Origin: an uncultured Candidatus Melainabacteria bacterium
GTDB taxonomy: Bacteria > Cyanobacteriota > Vampirovibrionia > Gastranaerophilales > Gastranaerophilaceae
DNA length: 64,000 bases
Assembly: GCA_934718135.1 (NCBI GenBank)
Contig: CAKUZW010000004.1
Coordinates: 180,859 to 244,858, forward strand
Direction of reading: 5' to 3'
The notes beneath the pieces are model-generated. The model made no database searches. It was not told where the DNA came from and saw only the letters and a list, made by a program, of their open reading frames with translations. Positions 35,033 through 43,383 of this stretch are shown piece after piece. The translations under genes were made by a program, and so were the position numbers. The stretch's first letter is position 1, and each line of letters starts with the position of its first letter.

Positions 35033-35830
35033 TTATTTTATGCAAGCAGGTGAAATTCCCCAGTGCAATTTATTCCTCAACACACTATAAAAATCATTTT
35101 CGTTAAGAAGAGCCAAATTCGCATAATTTTGAGATTTCTCTATTATCAAATCGTCAGAAAAATCAAACACATTTTGCCCGTCAGCACTGACAATATATTT
35201 CTGATTTGGACAAGATAAAATCTTAATTTTGTCATTTGAAGAAATTACAATTGGTCTTGCTGAAAACGTATGCGGACAAACAGGAACAATTGTTATTGCT
35301 TCAACATCAGGAGCCAAAACAGGGCCTCCTGCTGACATTCCATAAGCCGTAGAACCAGTAGGAGTTGAAATAATAATACCGTCAGCCAAATATTCACAGA
35401 CAAATTTATCATTAATTTGGAGTGCAAAACGAGAAGTTCGAGAAGATATATCACCCTTAATAACAAAATCGTTCAACGCAACATTATTATGGCATTTTAG
35501 CATCATCCGTTTTTCGACTTTATAATTACCGGATAAAATTTGCTCAACCGCAAATTCTAAATTATCACGTGAAGCTTGAGACAAAAAGCCTAATCGTCCT
35601 AAATTCACTCCAAAAACAGGAGTGTTGTATTCAGAATAAAATCTTGCAACTTTTAAAATTGTACCGTCTCCACCAATTACGAACACAAAATCATAACCGG
35701 AAGATAAATCATCAATACTATGAATATTTGCTTCAATATTTTTAGAAGATAAAATTTGACGCAACTCATCCATTACGTCTTTTGAGTTGTCGATTAAAGG
35801 ATTATAACAAATTGCATACGTTTTATTCAT
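35033..35830 (-). CDS. nadK: NAD kinase
   Basis: Makes NADP from NAD. Seen: VIGGDGTILKVARFY (GGDG motif), GVNLGRLGFLS, the NE/D-type loop, and SPTGSTAYGMSAGGPV with VPVCPHTFSARPIV. Length (265 aa) fits. An extended -10 box TGgTATAAA ends 8 nt before the ATG and no ribosome site is present, so the mRNA is probably leaderless. Confidence 0.96.
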   Translation of the reverse strand: MNKTYAICYNPLIDNSKDVMDELRQILSSKNIEANIHSIDDLSSGYDFVFVIGGDGTILKVARFYSEYNTPVFGVNLGRLGFLSQASRDNLEFAVEQILSGNYKVEKRMMLKCHNNVALNDFVIKGDISSRTSRFALQINDKFVCEYLADGIIISTPTGSTAYGMSAGGPVLAPDVEAITIVPVCPHTFSARPIVISSNDKIKILSCPNQKYIVSADGQNVFDFSDDLIIEKSQNYANLALLNENDFYSVLRNKLHWGISPACIK

Positions 35831-35838
35831 ACGTTTAG

Positions 35839-35844
35839 TTTATA
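35839..35844 (-). promoter_or_regulatory. Extended -10 box of nadK
   Basis: TGgTATAAA on the minus strand, 8 nt from the start codon. Confidence 0.55.
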
Positions 35845-35895
35845 CCAAATATATGAAAATTGTTTAAATATTAAAAAATTATGCGAGAAATGTAT

Positions 35896-35901
35896 TATAA
35901 T
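35896..35901 (+). promoter_or_regulatory. -10 box of the GIY-YIG gene
   Basis: TATAAT ending 7 nt before the ATG, with no Shine-Dalgarno; another leaderless-type start. No good -35 is visible. Confidence 0.5.
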
Positions 35902-35908
35902 TAGAGTT

Positions 35909-36175
35909 ATGGATAAGAAGCATTTTGTATATATACTCCAAACAGAAAGAAACACTCTATATTGCGGTTACACTGATGATGTAATCAAAAGATTTCAACA
36001 ACACATTGAAGGAAAAGGTGCTAAATATACAAGAGCAAATAAACCGATAAAAATTGTCTATACAAAAGAATTTTCAACAAAATCAGAAGCACTAAAAGAA
36101 GAATATCGAATTAAACATAAATTAAGTAGAGAACAAAAACTGGATTTAATCAGGCAAAATACTAAAATAAATTAA
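35909..36175 (+). CDS. GIY-YIG domain nuclease family protein
   Basis: An 88-residue UPF0213/YhbQ-like protein. The GIY-YIG module is visible as VYILQTERNTLYCGYTDDV, then KRFQQHIEGKGAKYTR and the late Glu in SEALKEEYRIKHKLSREQK. These small single-domain proteins are common in bacteria and are sometimes linked to DNA repair, but their role is not settled. The gene is monocistronic. A dispersed-type palindromic repeat lies just downstream at 36212-36239. Confidence 0.92.
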   Translation: MDKKHFVYILQTERNTLYCGYTDDVIKRFQQHIEGKGAKYTRANKPIKIVYTKEFSTKSEALKEEYRIKHKLSREQKLDLIRQNTKIN

Positions 36176-36211
36176 CCATCTCCCGAATTTGTAAGTAATA
36201 AAAATAAGCTT

Positions 36212-36239
36212 GATTGCTTCGCATTCGCTCGCAATAACG
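36212..36239. repeat. Palindromic interspersed-type repeat, single copy seen
   Basis: GATTGCTTCG-cattcg-CTCGCAATAACG reads almost the same on both strands. It matches the widely dispersed bacterial palindrome of the form CATTGCGAGCGAAGCGAAGCAATC. Only one copy is found here, so its status as a repeat in this genome is inference. Confidence 0.5.
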
Positions 36240-36277
36240 TAACGAACTTATGTCCCTATTTTCTTATTCCTTTTTCC

Positions 36278-37675
36278 TTAATGTGTTGCATCAGATTTAA
36301 AACTTTCGCCGGTCTTATCATAAAGTTTTTCAAGCTTTCTATCAACAGAATCAATTTCCTTTTGTTTCTGTTTGATTTGTTTATTTGTTTTTATGATATC
36401 CTTTGCTAGTTGATCTTTAAGATACTTTTCATAAGCTTCTTCAAGAGTCACGTCTTCTGTTGAACCTTTAAGAGTTTGAAGTTTTTTATAATCCCTTAAT
36501 TCATCCTTATACTCTGAATCCAAAACCTTGATATTATACTTATACTCGTTTTTTATATCTTGAACAACTTCTTTATCTTGTGCTTTCTTTTGTTTTTCAA
36601 GAACTTTACTTTGCTCTTTTAGAAATTTTTCTTGAGATACAACAGTTTGGTATGCTTCAACCCCGTCTTTAACAACCTTATAACCATTAGCACTAACTTT
36701 CGGAGTGTAATTTTTATTAAACGAAACAAGTCGAGATTGTTCACCTTTATAATCCACACTCCAAGCACCCAAATATACAGGTGTCGAACCGGTATAAGCA
36801 TAAGATTGAACAATAATTCTATCAGGATTTTGAATATCAAACCCAAGCGGAATTATATCCCAACGCTTGTCATCAAGATTTACATCCATATATTCTTTCC
36901 AAAAATAAGATATAGAATCCCTGATTTCAATCAAATCGTAACTGACTTTATTTGTGAAATCATAAACGTAAACCTTAGTCTCCCAAATTCCGTCCTCACT
37001 TGAACCGATTTTTTCTTTTACCAAAAGTTTTGTTCCATCCGCTGAAAAATCAACAGGAGTCAAGGTTCTAAAAGCCGAAAAATTATCAATGGATTTTTCA
37101 GTCGACAATATCGGATTAGGATTTCTGTTAGCAACATTTGCCCTCAAAATAGTATTTAATACTTGGTCATCACCTAATAATGGGATTACAAACAAATCGC
37201 AAGCAACAGAAGCACTGTCCGGATAATAATAAACTGCAGGATAAACAAGCTTTGTATAATCAGGAGAAACAATTCCTTGAGCATTAATCATTCGCTTTAT
37301 AAATAGTCTTTTTCCTAAAGACAATTCCGCTCCGCCTGCAGGTTCATTATATTTGACAATTCGATATAATGGTTGCGGAATATATTTAAAATCACTTGGC
37401 TTCTCAATTTTTGGAATATCAAAAAGATTACCTGACTTATCTTTATATTCAGATAAATTTTCATACTCTTGAACAGTCATAAAACCGGAAGGAGTTCTAT
37501 TTAAAAGCTTTCCTTCCATTTTATTTTTTTCATCTTCTTTTAAGACATTATACTGATATTTCAATTCTTTTGAACGAGTATCGAATGTTTTTGAAAACGG
37601 ATTTTTTACAGTTGCAGCAATAGAAGATTTTGCACAAAACAATAAACAGATAAGTAACACAAAAATCTTCTTCAT
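36278..37675 (-). CDS. Exported hypothetical protein with C-terminal coiled coil
   Basis: A 465-residue protein with a signal peptide (MKKIFVLLICLLFCAKSSIA, cut near residue 20). A middle region of about 300 residues looks like beta-propeller or beta-sandwich repeats (KLVYPAVYYYPDS, VDFSADGTKLLV, IIPLGFDIQNPDRIIV). The C-terminal 130 residues are highly charged and helical, with heptad character (KVLEKQKKAQDKEVVQDIK...KLEKLYDK). The start ATG has TTAGGAT about 10 nt upstream; a TTG at 37684 is an alternative. It follows the response regulator by 11 nt, so it probably belongs to the two-component operon and may be part of its sensing or output. Confidence 0.8.
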   Translation of the reverse strand: MKKIFVLLICLLFCAKSSIAATVKNPFSKTFDTRSKELKYQYNVLKEDEKNKMEGKLLNRTPSGFMTVQEYENLSEYKDKSGNLFDIPKIEKPSDFKYIPQPLYRIVKYNEPAGGAELSLGKRLFIKRMINAQGIVSPDYTKLVYPAVYYYPDSASVACDLFVIPLLGDDQVLNTILRANVANRNPNPILSTEKSIDNFSAFRTLTPVDFSADGTKLLVKEKIGSSEDGIWETKVYVYDFTNKVSYDLIEIRDSISYFWKEYMDVNLDDKRWDIIPLGFDIQNPDRIIVQSYAYTGSTPVYLGAWSVDYKGEQSRLVSFNKNYTPKVSANGYKVVKDGVEAYQTVVSQEKFLKEQSKVLEKQKKAQDKEVVQDIKNEYKYNIKVLDSEYKDELRDYKKLQTLKGSTEDVTLEEAYEKYLKDQLAKDIIKTNKQIKQKQKEIDSVDRKLEKLYDKTGESFKSDATH

Positions 37676-37686
37676 AATATTCAATC

Positions 37687-38364
37687 CTAAACAAGCCCGT
37701 CTTTCATTGCTGTTGCAACAGCTTTTGAACGGGTTTTCACATACAATTTTTGCAAAATATTATGAACATGAGTTTTTGTTGTAGCGATTGTTATCACTAA
37801 TTTTTTAGAAATTTGAGGATTTTTTAGACCTTCAACCAAAAGTGCCAAAACTTCCATTTCTCTTTCTGTCAATCCATACAAATTTTTGCCCTTTTGATAA
37901 TTAATTTCACCACAGCGAGTTGCTTCGACTTGGTTATTTTTTCGAATATTTGATAAAACAACTCTAGCGATTGCAGGGTCGAGCCAACCTACACCTTCAC
38001 TAACAGCTTTTATAGCAGAAATTGTCTGCTCAGAAGTTGCACCTTTTGTTATATACCCGTCAGCTCCTGCTGCAAATGAATCAAGAATATCATCTTCGTT
38101 ATCTCGAGAAGTATTCATCAAGACTTTGATTTCCGGCATGGATTTCTTTATCTTTCTTGTTGCTTCAATTCCGTCAATCGTAGGTAATCCGATATCCATA
38201 ATAACCAAATCAGGTTTAAGTTCTAAAGCTTGATTAACACCTTCCAATCCATCAGCAGAAGTTCCCAATACTTCGATAGAATCATTATTTGACAATGCAA
38301 ATGACAAGCCCATACGCGTCATATCATGATCTTCAATAATTGTAACTTTAATACTTTTCGACAT
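37687..38364 (-). CDS. NarL/LuxR-family response regulator
   Basis: A 225-residue response regulator. The receiver domain carries the acidic pair ED-D near residues 11-14, the phospho-acceptor D57 in VIMDIGLP, and the conserved K in TKGATSEQ. The output is a LuxR HTH: LTEREMEVLALLVEGLKNPQ, ISKKLVITIATTKTHVHNIL. AAGGT precedes the ATG. It is 23 nt downstream of the sensor kinase, so the two form one system. The exported protein downstream is the most obvious co-regulated gene. Confidence 0.95.
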   Translation of the reverse strand: MSKSIKVTIIEDHDMTRMGLSFALSNNDSIEVLGTSADGLEGVNQALELKPDLVIMDIGLPTIDGIEATRKIKKSMPEIKVLMNTSRDNEDDILDSFAAGADGYITKGATSEQTISAIKAVSEGVGWLDPAIARVVLSNIRKNNQVEATRCGEINYQKGKNLYGLTEREMEVLALLVEGLKNPQISKKLVITIATTKTHVHNILQKLYVKTRSKAVATAMKDGLV

Positions 38365-38387
38365 CTTAAAACCTTACCTTTTCAAAC

Positions 38388-39968
38388 TTAAACTCTTGAT
38401 TTTGCAACAACATTTGTTAACAGGAATGAAAATTCACTTCCTTTATTCACTTTACTTTCTACCCAAATTTTCCCGCCATGAGCTTCAATTATCTGCCTTG
38501 ATAAATACAAGCCCAAACCTGTACCGGTGGAGCGTTTACGGCTTGTCCCTTGAGAAAATCGCATAAACAAATTCGGAATATCTTCTTTAGGAATACCGTT
38601 ACCATTATCAGCAACTGAAAATATCAAATCTCCGCATTGAGCTTTTACATAAATATCAATTGTTCCGCCTTTATTGGTATAATTTATTGCATTCCCGCAA
38701 AGATTGATAATTACACGTTTGATTTCCGCTCTATCAGCATCTATAAGTAGATCTTTATCTATTTCATCATGCAAGTTGAACGAAATATTTTTCTTTTTAG
38801 CAAGCGGTTCTAACTCTTCATAACACTGCGTTACAAGATCATGAATTCCAAATACAGTCTTGCACAAAGACAATTTCCCGCTATCAAATCGGTAAACTTC
38901 AAGCAATGCATTAACAAGCCCCAACAAATCTTCATTACTTTGAAGCATTGTTGATAATAGAACTTTTTGTTTTTCTTCTAATTCTCCTAATGAACCGTCT
39001 AAGAAGAATTTCAATGTTTGTATTGCAGCAGATAATGGAGTTCTCAAATCATGCGTCAATGTTGCAATAAAATCATCTCTAAGTCGCTCATTTTCTTTTT
39101 GAGCACTGAAATTACGAATTACACCGACAAATTTCTCAATATCGGAATCATCCGTTACAAGAGATGCAAAATTTATTTCAACAGGAATAGATTCACCATT
39201 AATTGAATTCCTTAAATACAAATCACGAAGTAAGAATTCAGAACTCTCACATGACAAACCTAAAATTGTATTTTTTACGGAAGATTTTGGAGCTTTATTT
39301 AGTTTAGGATTATCTGAAAATGCAATTTCTTGAATTTTCATTTTCTTTAAAGCATCCGCACTCAAGCCAACCATGTTTTCACAAGCCGGATTTACCTGTT
39401 CAATATTTCCTTTAGCGTCAATAATAATTATACCGTCAGCACAGTAATTGATAATTCCTGATAATTTTTTATTAGCAATTGTCAATTCTTTTGTACGTTC
39501 AGCAACAATTTCTTCTAATTTTTCAGAGTATTTTGTCAATTGAACCTTAGCTTTTTCCAATTCATCAATTTTTTCTCTCAAATCAGACAACAAGTGACTT
39601 CTTTCAATACCATTGCGGATATTCATAATCAAATCATCATTGTCCCAAGGTTTTTCAATATATTTATAAACCCCTATTTCATTAATAGTTTTGATTGCAT
39701 TTTCTTTATCAGCATAAGCCGTCAACAAAATCATACTGGTTTCAGGGTAAAGTTTTTTAGCTTCTCGCAAAAACTCCAAACCGTTCATTTCAGGCATCAA
39801 GAAATCCGAAATAATTAAATCCGGAGAATTTGTTTTTAAATATTCCAAAGCTTCAACAGGATCATTGTAAATAACAACATCCTTAAATCCTTCAACCTTC
39901 ATCAACGTAGCGAAAGTCGAAGTCAACAATTTATCATCATCAACGTATAATATTTTCCCTAAAATCAT
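38388..39968 (-). CDS. Receiver-PAS-histidine kinase hybrid
   Basis: A 526-residue protein with an unusual order: an N-terminal receiver domain (DDD at 10-12, phospho-acceptor D55 in LIISDFLMPE), a coiled coil (KAKVQLTKYSEKLEEIVAER), a PAS domain (GIINYCADGIIIIDAKGNIE), HisKA with the phospho-histidine in THDLRTPLSA, and a HATPase (NLCGNAINYTNKGG, VADNGNGI, TGTGLGLYLSRQII). No membrane segment, so it acts in the cytoplasm and probably receives phosphate from another kinase. I start at MILGKILYVDDD; no strong ribosome site is visible. It is followed by the LuxR-type regulator. Confidence 0.93.
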   Translation of the reverse strand: MILGKILYVDDDKLLTSTFATLMKVEGFKDVVIYNDPVEALEYLKTNSPDLIISDFLMPEMNGLEFLREAKKLYPETSMILLTAYADKENAIKTINEIGVYKYIEKPWDNDDLIMNIRNGIERSHLLSDLREKIDELEKAKVQLTKYSEKLEEIVAERTKELTIANKKLSGIINYCADGIIIIDAKGNIEQVNPACENMVGLSADALKKMKIQEIAFSDNPKLNKAPKSSVKNTILGLSCESSEFLLRDLYLRNSINGESIPVEINFASLVTDDSDIEKFVGVIRNFSAQKENERLRDDFIATLTHDLRTPLSAAIQTLKFFLDGSLGELEEKQKVLLSTMLQSNEDLLGLVNALLEVYRFDSGKLSLCKTVFGIHDLVTQCYEELEPLAKKKNISFNLHDEIDKDLLIDADRAEIKRVIINLCGNAINYTNKGGTIDIYVKAQCGDLIFSVADNGNGIPKEDIPNLFMRFSQGTSRKRSTGTGLGLYLSRQIIEAHGGKIWVESKVNKGSEFSFLLTNVVAKSRV

Positions 39969-40044
39969 ACTTATATGATAATTTATTTTATTAAAATAGA
40001 CAAATTGTTTACAAAAACGCAATAATTAGTAATATTTCAACAAA

Positions 40045-40077
40045 AAGGTACAAAACCAAATTTTTGGAATGTACCTT
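40045..40077 (-). terminator. Terminator of the dfx-ftn operon
   Basis: Stem AAGGTACA / TGTACCTT with inner CCAAA/TTTGG pairing, followed on the minus strand by TTTTTGTTG. Confidence 0.78.
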
Positions 40078-40091
40078 CTTCTAAACAAACA

Positions 40092-40601
40092 TTAATTAAA
40101 ATTCGGGCGTGAATATTCTCTTTGGGAAAGCTCTCTATCAATTAGATATAGTGCGGATTTTTCAGCTCCAAATGCTTTCAATTTTGAAATTACTCTTAGC
40201 ACAGATGCTTCTTCCTCCATTTGCTCTTTCAGATACCAATCAATAAAGTTTCTTGTTGCTAAATCGCACTCTCCTTCTGACAAATTTGCAACCCCGTCAA
40301 TTGAAGATGTGATTGAACATTCATGCTTATAAATTTGTTCAAACACGTCAATCGGACCATTAAAATTCATATTTGGAGAACTTAAATTTTTCAAATCTAC
40401 TTGCGATTTTCTGTTCAAAATATACTCAAATAAAATCATTCCATGGTCAATTTCTTCCATAGACTGTATTTTAGTCCAGTTAGCAAAGCCGTACAAACCA
40501 ATTTCAGAAAAATACGCAGACATCGCCAAATATAAATATGAAGAATAAAATTCTTTATTAATCTGTTCATTTAAAATATCCTTGATTTTTTCACTAATCA
40601 T
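40092..40601 (-). CDS. ftnA: Ferritin
   Basis: A 169-residue iron-storage protein forming a 24-mer shell. The ferroxidase ligands are in the four-helix bundle: the Glu in NKEFYSSYLYLAM, the E-x-x-H of SMEEIDHGMILF, and the late E/Q helix WYLKEQMEEEASVL. It overlaps the desulfoferrodoxin gene by 8 nt and has GGAGGGAG before its ATG. Together they protect an anaerobe from superoxide and free iron. Confidence 0.95.
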   Translation of the reverse strand: MISEKIKDILNEQINKEFYSSYLYLAMSAYFSEIGLYGFANWTKIQSMEEIDHGMILFEYILNRKSQVDLKNLSSPNMNFNGPIDVFEQIYKHECSITSSIDGVANLSEGECDLATRNFIDWYLKEQMEEEASVLRVISKLKAFGAEKSALYLIDRELSQREYSRPNFN

Positions 40602-40992
40602 GTTCTCCCTCCCACAAACCGTGAATATTACAAAAAGCTTGGGCTTTATCTATACCCAACTTATCTTTCAGAACCATAATCGGTAAATCAAACGGTGAAT
40701 AATACTGCAATTCTGTATGATTTTTACCTTCTGAAATTGTTTGAATAAATTGGATATAATGTTCCTCAGTCATTGGGTGAAGTTTAGTTCCTACTCGAAC
40801 CTCTTCACCATTTTCATCAGTAGAAACAAAAACCGGAACGTGTTTTTCACCTAATGCTTCATCTTCTAAAGTATGTGGTTCTAATCGAGTCATAGGTTTG
40901 CCGCAACAAACCAATTCACCAACCCCTGGCAAAACCACCTGAACAAGGTTTCCACAAGTTTCGCATTTATATAACTCTAATCTTTCAGTCAC
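40594..40992 (-). CDS. dfx: Desulfoferrodoxin (superoxide reductase)
   Basis: Reduces superoxide to peroxide without making oxygen. The two-iron form is visible: desulforedoxin cysteines C10, C13, C29 and C30, and the catalytic iron site with E49/K50/H51 (GEKHVPVF), H72, H78, C121 and H124 (CNIHGLW). It starts with GTG, since AGGAG lies 8 nt upstream of this codon and MTERLELYKCETCG is the typical N-terminus; the ATG further upstream overlaps the ribosome site. Translationally coupled to ferritin. Confidence 0.95.
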   Translation of the reverse strand: MTERLELYKCETCGNLVQVVLPGVGELVCCGKPMTRLEPHTLEDEALGEKHVPVFVSTDENGEEVRVGTKLHPMTEEHYIQFIQTISEGKNHTELQYYSPFDLPIMVLKDKLGIDKAQAFCNIHGLWEGEHD

Positions 40993-41074
40993 AAAATTAT
41001 CTCCTTTCATACAAAGAAAATAAAACTTGAAAGGATTTATACATTAGTAATTAGGATAAATTTGACGGGTAAAA

Positions 41075-41305
41075 TTATTTCTTTCGCTTTTCAATAGACA
41101 AATCATAACCCAAAATTTCACAAATATTCTTCAAATCCTTAAACGTCAGATACTCTCGTTTAAGTTTTGCAGAAAAATTTGCAGGTTTTGTATTTTTACC
41201 GGTATAAAGATTAAGCTTATCAGATAAATCCTTTTGCAACATATACTCTTTATTCAGTAAAAATTTAACCAATTGGTAATCTGTCATATCATTTATAATC
41301 ATCAT
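41075..41305 (-). CDS. Small HTH-like protein, DUF6471-like, divergent from a prepilin
   Basis: A 76-residue protein related to the one at 5509-5733: YQLVKFLLNKEYMLQKDLSD, then NFSAKLKREYLTFKDLKNIC, ending EILGYDLSI. The layout matches a helix-turn-helix of DUF6471 type. It is head-to-head with the prepilin at 41418. Its start codon is only 17 nt from that gene's -35 box, and a 15-bp inverted repeat follows the -10. A role as regulator of the prepilin, and of itself, is inference. A start at the second Met or at residue 7 is possible. Confidence 0.75.
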   Translation of the reverse strand: MMIINDMTDYQLVKFLLNKEYMLQKDLSDKLNLYTGKNTKPANFSAKLKREYLTFKDLKNICEILGYDLSIEKRKK

Positions 41306-41321
41306 TGAATTATAAAATATA

Positions 41322-41350
41322 TTGACTTTGGTTGTAAAATTAGTTATATT
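41322..41350 (+). promoter_or_regulatory. Near-consensus promoter of a prepilin gene
   Basis: TTGACT (41322-41327), 17-nt spacer, TATATT (41345-41350). The leader to the ATG at 41418 is about 60 nt. Confidence 0.82.
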
Positions 41351-41393
41351 AAACTATATATATGTAGACTTGTTTATTTATATATAGTTTAAT
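41348..41393. promoter_or_regulatory. 15-bp perfect inverted repeat in a prepilin leader
   Basis: Arms ATTAAACTATATATA (41348-41362) and TATATATAGTTTAAT (41379-41393), 16-nt spacer. The left arm spans the end of the -10 box and the likely transcription start, so it could be an operator for the divergent HTH protein; if transcribed it could also fold as a weak AU hairpin. Confidence 0.7.
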
Positions 41394-41417
41394 TTTATTT
41401 AAAAATGGAGATTCAAT

Positions 41418-42068
41418 ATGAAAAAAGGTTTTACTTTAGCTGAAACATTAATAACACTTGGGATAATAGGGGTTGTTGCAGCAATAACTATTCCGGGGCT
41501 AATCGCAAAATATCGGGCAAATGTGCTTGATGCACAGTTTAAAGAACAATATTCCAGACTTTCCCAAGCACTTAAATCACTTGTTGATGAAGAAGATATA
41601 TCGCTTGTTCCAAATGATTTAAGAGGAAATTTTATTAATTATGTAAAAAAACACTATAGAATTGCACAAGACTGCGGAAACATAAATATCGGAACAACAG
41701 GATGTATAAGATTAAATTCAGAAGGAGCAATTGATGAATATAAAACTTATACAGGAAAAACTATTCAATTTGCTTATTTGGATGATGGTATGCTTATTTT
41801 AAATGATGGAACAACATTATTTTTCGAACAAGGGGAACAATCAAGAGCTTTAGGATATTACATGATTGGAATAGATATAAACGGATATAAAAATAAGCCA
41901 AACAGACTCGGACATGATTTATTTGTTTTCAAAATTGGAGAAAATGGTGAATTACAATATCCGGGGTTCAATGAGTGCAATAAAACATCTACAAGTAACA
42001 CCAATGGCTATGGCTGTGCAAAAAAGGCCATACAAGATAAAAATTATTTCAAAAATTTGCCAAAATAA
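41418..42068 (+). CDS. Type IV prepilin-like protein
   Basis: A 216-residue prepilin: MKKG|FTLAETLITLGIIGVVAA with Glu at +5, then a long helix (KYRANVLDAQFKEQYSRLSQ). The soluble domain contains C86 and C96, the motif D153-I-N-G...PN..G.D167.F169, and a final cysteine pair C187/C200. GGAG precedes the ATG. Its leader is identical in the first 22 residues to the prepilin at 5873 except for one Leu/Ile change, so they are recent or conserved paralogues. Divergent from a small HTH gene. Confidence 0.9.
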   Translation: MKKGFTLAETLITLGIIGVVAAITIPGLIAKYRANVLDAQFKEQYSRLSQALKSLVDEEDISLVPNDLRGNFINYVKKHYRIAQDCGNINIGTTGCIRLNSEGAIDEYKTYTGKTIQFAYLDDGMLILNDGTTLFFEQGEQSRALGYYMIGIDINGYKNKPNRLGHDLFVFKIGENGELQYPGFNECNKTSTSNTNGYGCAKKAIQDKNYFKNLPK

Positions 42069-42093
42069 AAATATTTTATGTTATAATAATTTC

Positions 42094-42356
42094 AAGCCGT
42101 ACTCCACGGGGAATTGCAATCCCTCGACCCGAAGCTTATGCGGGGTGCAGAGTCTGTTGTGAGGACTTTATGGATGCGTTAAAATTTAATATGATTGTTG
42201 ATAACATCGGTTAAGATGGCGTAAACTTTCGAACCGTGTCAGGGAGGAAACTCAGCAGCACTAAGATTGATTTTGCGGGTGTTTTAATCGGTGGAGGAGA
42301 AAGTATTAAAGGATAACGAATTTATAATTTTCGATAGACAGTAGTACGGCTTTTTT
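42094..42356 (+). ncRNA. ffs: Signal recognition particle RNA, long form with Alu-like domain
   Basis: About 263 nt. The ends pair (AAGCCGTACT with AGTACGGCTT) and a T6 run follows. The conserved helix 8 core is visible at 42236-42265: GTCAGG-GAG-GAAA-CTC-AGCAG, with a GNRA tetraloop and the asymmetric/symmetric loop bases that bind Ffh. The 5' part (ACTCCACGGGG...) matches the Alu region of large bacterial SRP RNAs, as in Bacillus or Clostridium, rather than the short 4.5S form. No other gene overlaps it. Confidence 0.92.
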
Positions 42357-42367
42357 ATTGCAATTAT

Positions 42368-43321
42368 TTATTTTAACTCAATATCTGTAATATATCTCGG
42401 TCTTGCCTTTACTTCTCTATAAACTTGACCAATATATTCACCTATCACACCTAAACAAAAGATTTGTAACCCTCCAAAAAAGCATAACAAAATTATCATT
42501 GTTGCAAAACCGTTAGGTGAATTGTGAAAGAACAATTTTTCAAAAACAGTTTCAAGACCAACCAAAAAACCGAACAATGCCATTAAAAAGCCTAAACAAG
42601 CAACAATTCTCAACGGAACAATACTAAATGATGTAATACCATTCAAAGCCAAACCCATTAGAGACATAAAATTAAACTTTGATGAACCGGCAAATCTTGG
42701 TTTAACGTCAAATTTAATGGTTGAAGTTTTCAAGCCCAATTCATGAAAAACTCCTCGCAAAAACAATGATTTTTCAGGATATAACTCCAAAACATCCAGT
42801 GCTTTTTTAGAAACCAAACGATAATCAGAATGATTCATCGCAATTTTAGCCCCAAGCAAATTCATAATCTTGTAAAACATAATTGCTGTTGTTTTTTTGA
42901 AAAATCCATCTGTTTTACGGTCATTTCTTATACCCAAAACTATATCAAAACCTTTTTGATATTCATCAAGGAATTTTTCAATCGCAAGTTCATCCTGTTG
43001 CAAATCTGCGTCAATTGAAACAACGCAATCACAACCAATTTTTCTAACACCTTCAAGTCCTGCAATAAGGGCTTTTTGATTCCCATAATTTCTGATGAAT
43101 TTTTGACCTTTTACTAAAGAATTTTCATTATGCAAATGTTCAATAATTTCCCAAGTTCTATCAGATGAGCCATCATCAACAAGATATATGTAACTATCAG
43201 AAGTAACTTTACCTTTTTGAGCTAACATATCTAGAACTTCTAACAAGCGTTTTGTTGTAGCCTCAACACACAACTCTTCATTAAAACATGGAATAATTAT
43301 AGCTAATCTTGGAATTTGCAT
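42368..43321 (-). CDS. Family 2 glycosyltransferase, dolichol-phosphate-mannose-synthase-like
   Basis: A 317-residue membrane-bound glycosyltransferase of the DPM1/GtrB/ArnC type, which moves a sugar from a nucleotide to a polyprenyl phosphate. Seen: IIPCFNEELCVEATTKRLLE, the DDGSSDRTW and SIDADLQQ (DxD) metal sites, YRLVSKKALDVL, and two C-terminal transmembrane helices (about residues 232-258 and 265-295). Ends with VKARPRYI. Divergent from the HpnK-like deacetylase gene, so both may act on surface or hopanoid-like lipids. Confidence 0.93.
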   Translation of the reverse strand: MQIPRLAIIIPCFNEELCVEATTKRLLEVLDMLAQKGKVTSDSYIYLVDDGSSDRTWEIIEHLHNENSLVKGQKFIRNYGNQKALIAGLEGVRKIGCDCVVSIDADLQQDELAIEKFLDEYQKGFDIVLGIRNDRKTDGFFKKTTAIMFYKIMNLLGAKIAMNHSDYRLVSKKALDVLELYPEKSLFLRGVFHELGLKTSTIKFDVKPRFAGSSKFNFMSLMGLALNGITSFSIVPLRIVACLGFLMALFGFLVGLETVFEKLFFHNSPNGFATMIILLCFFGGLQIFCLGVIGEYIGQVYREVKARPRYITDIELK

Positions 43322-43383
43322 TTCATCTCTCTTTCTACTATCATAATTATATTATTTCATAGGAATTATGCAAGGATATTCGG

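Noticed and set aside
41914..42162. 82-codon plus-strand frame across the end of a prepilin
   Set aside because: Overlaps the prepilin in another frame and runs into the SRP RNA.
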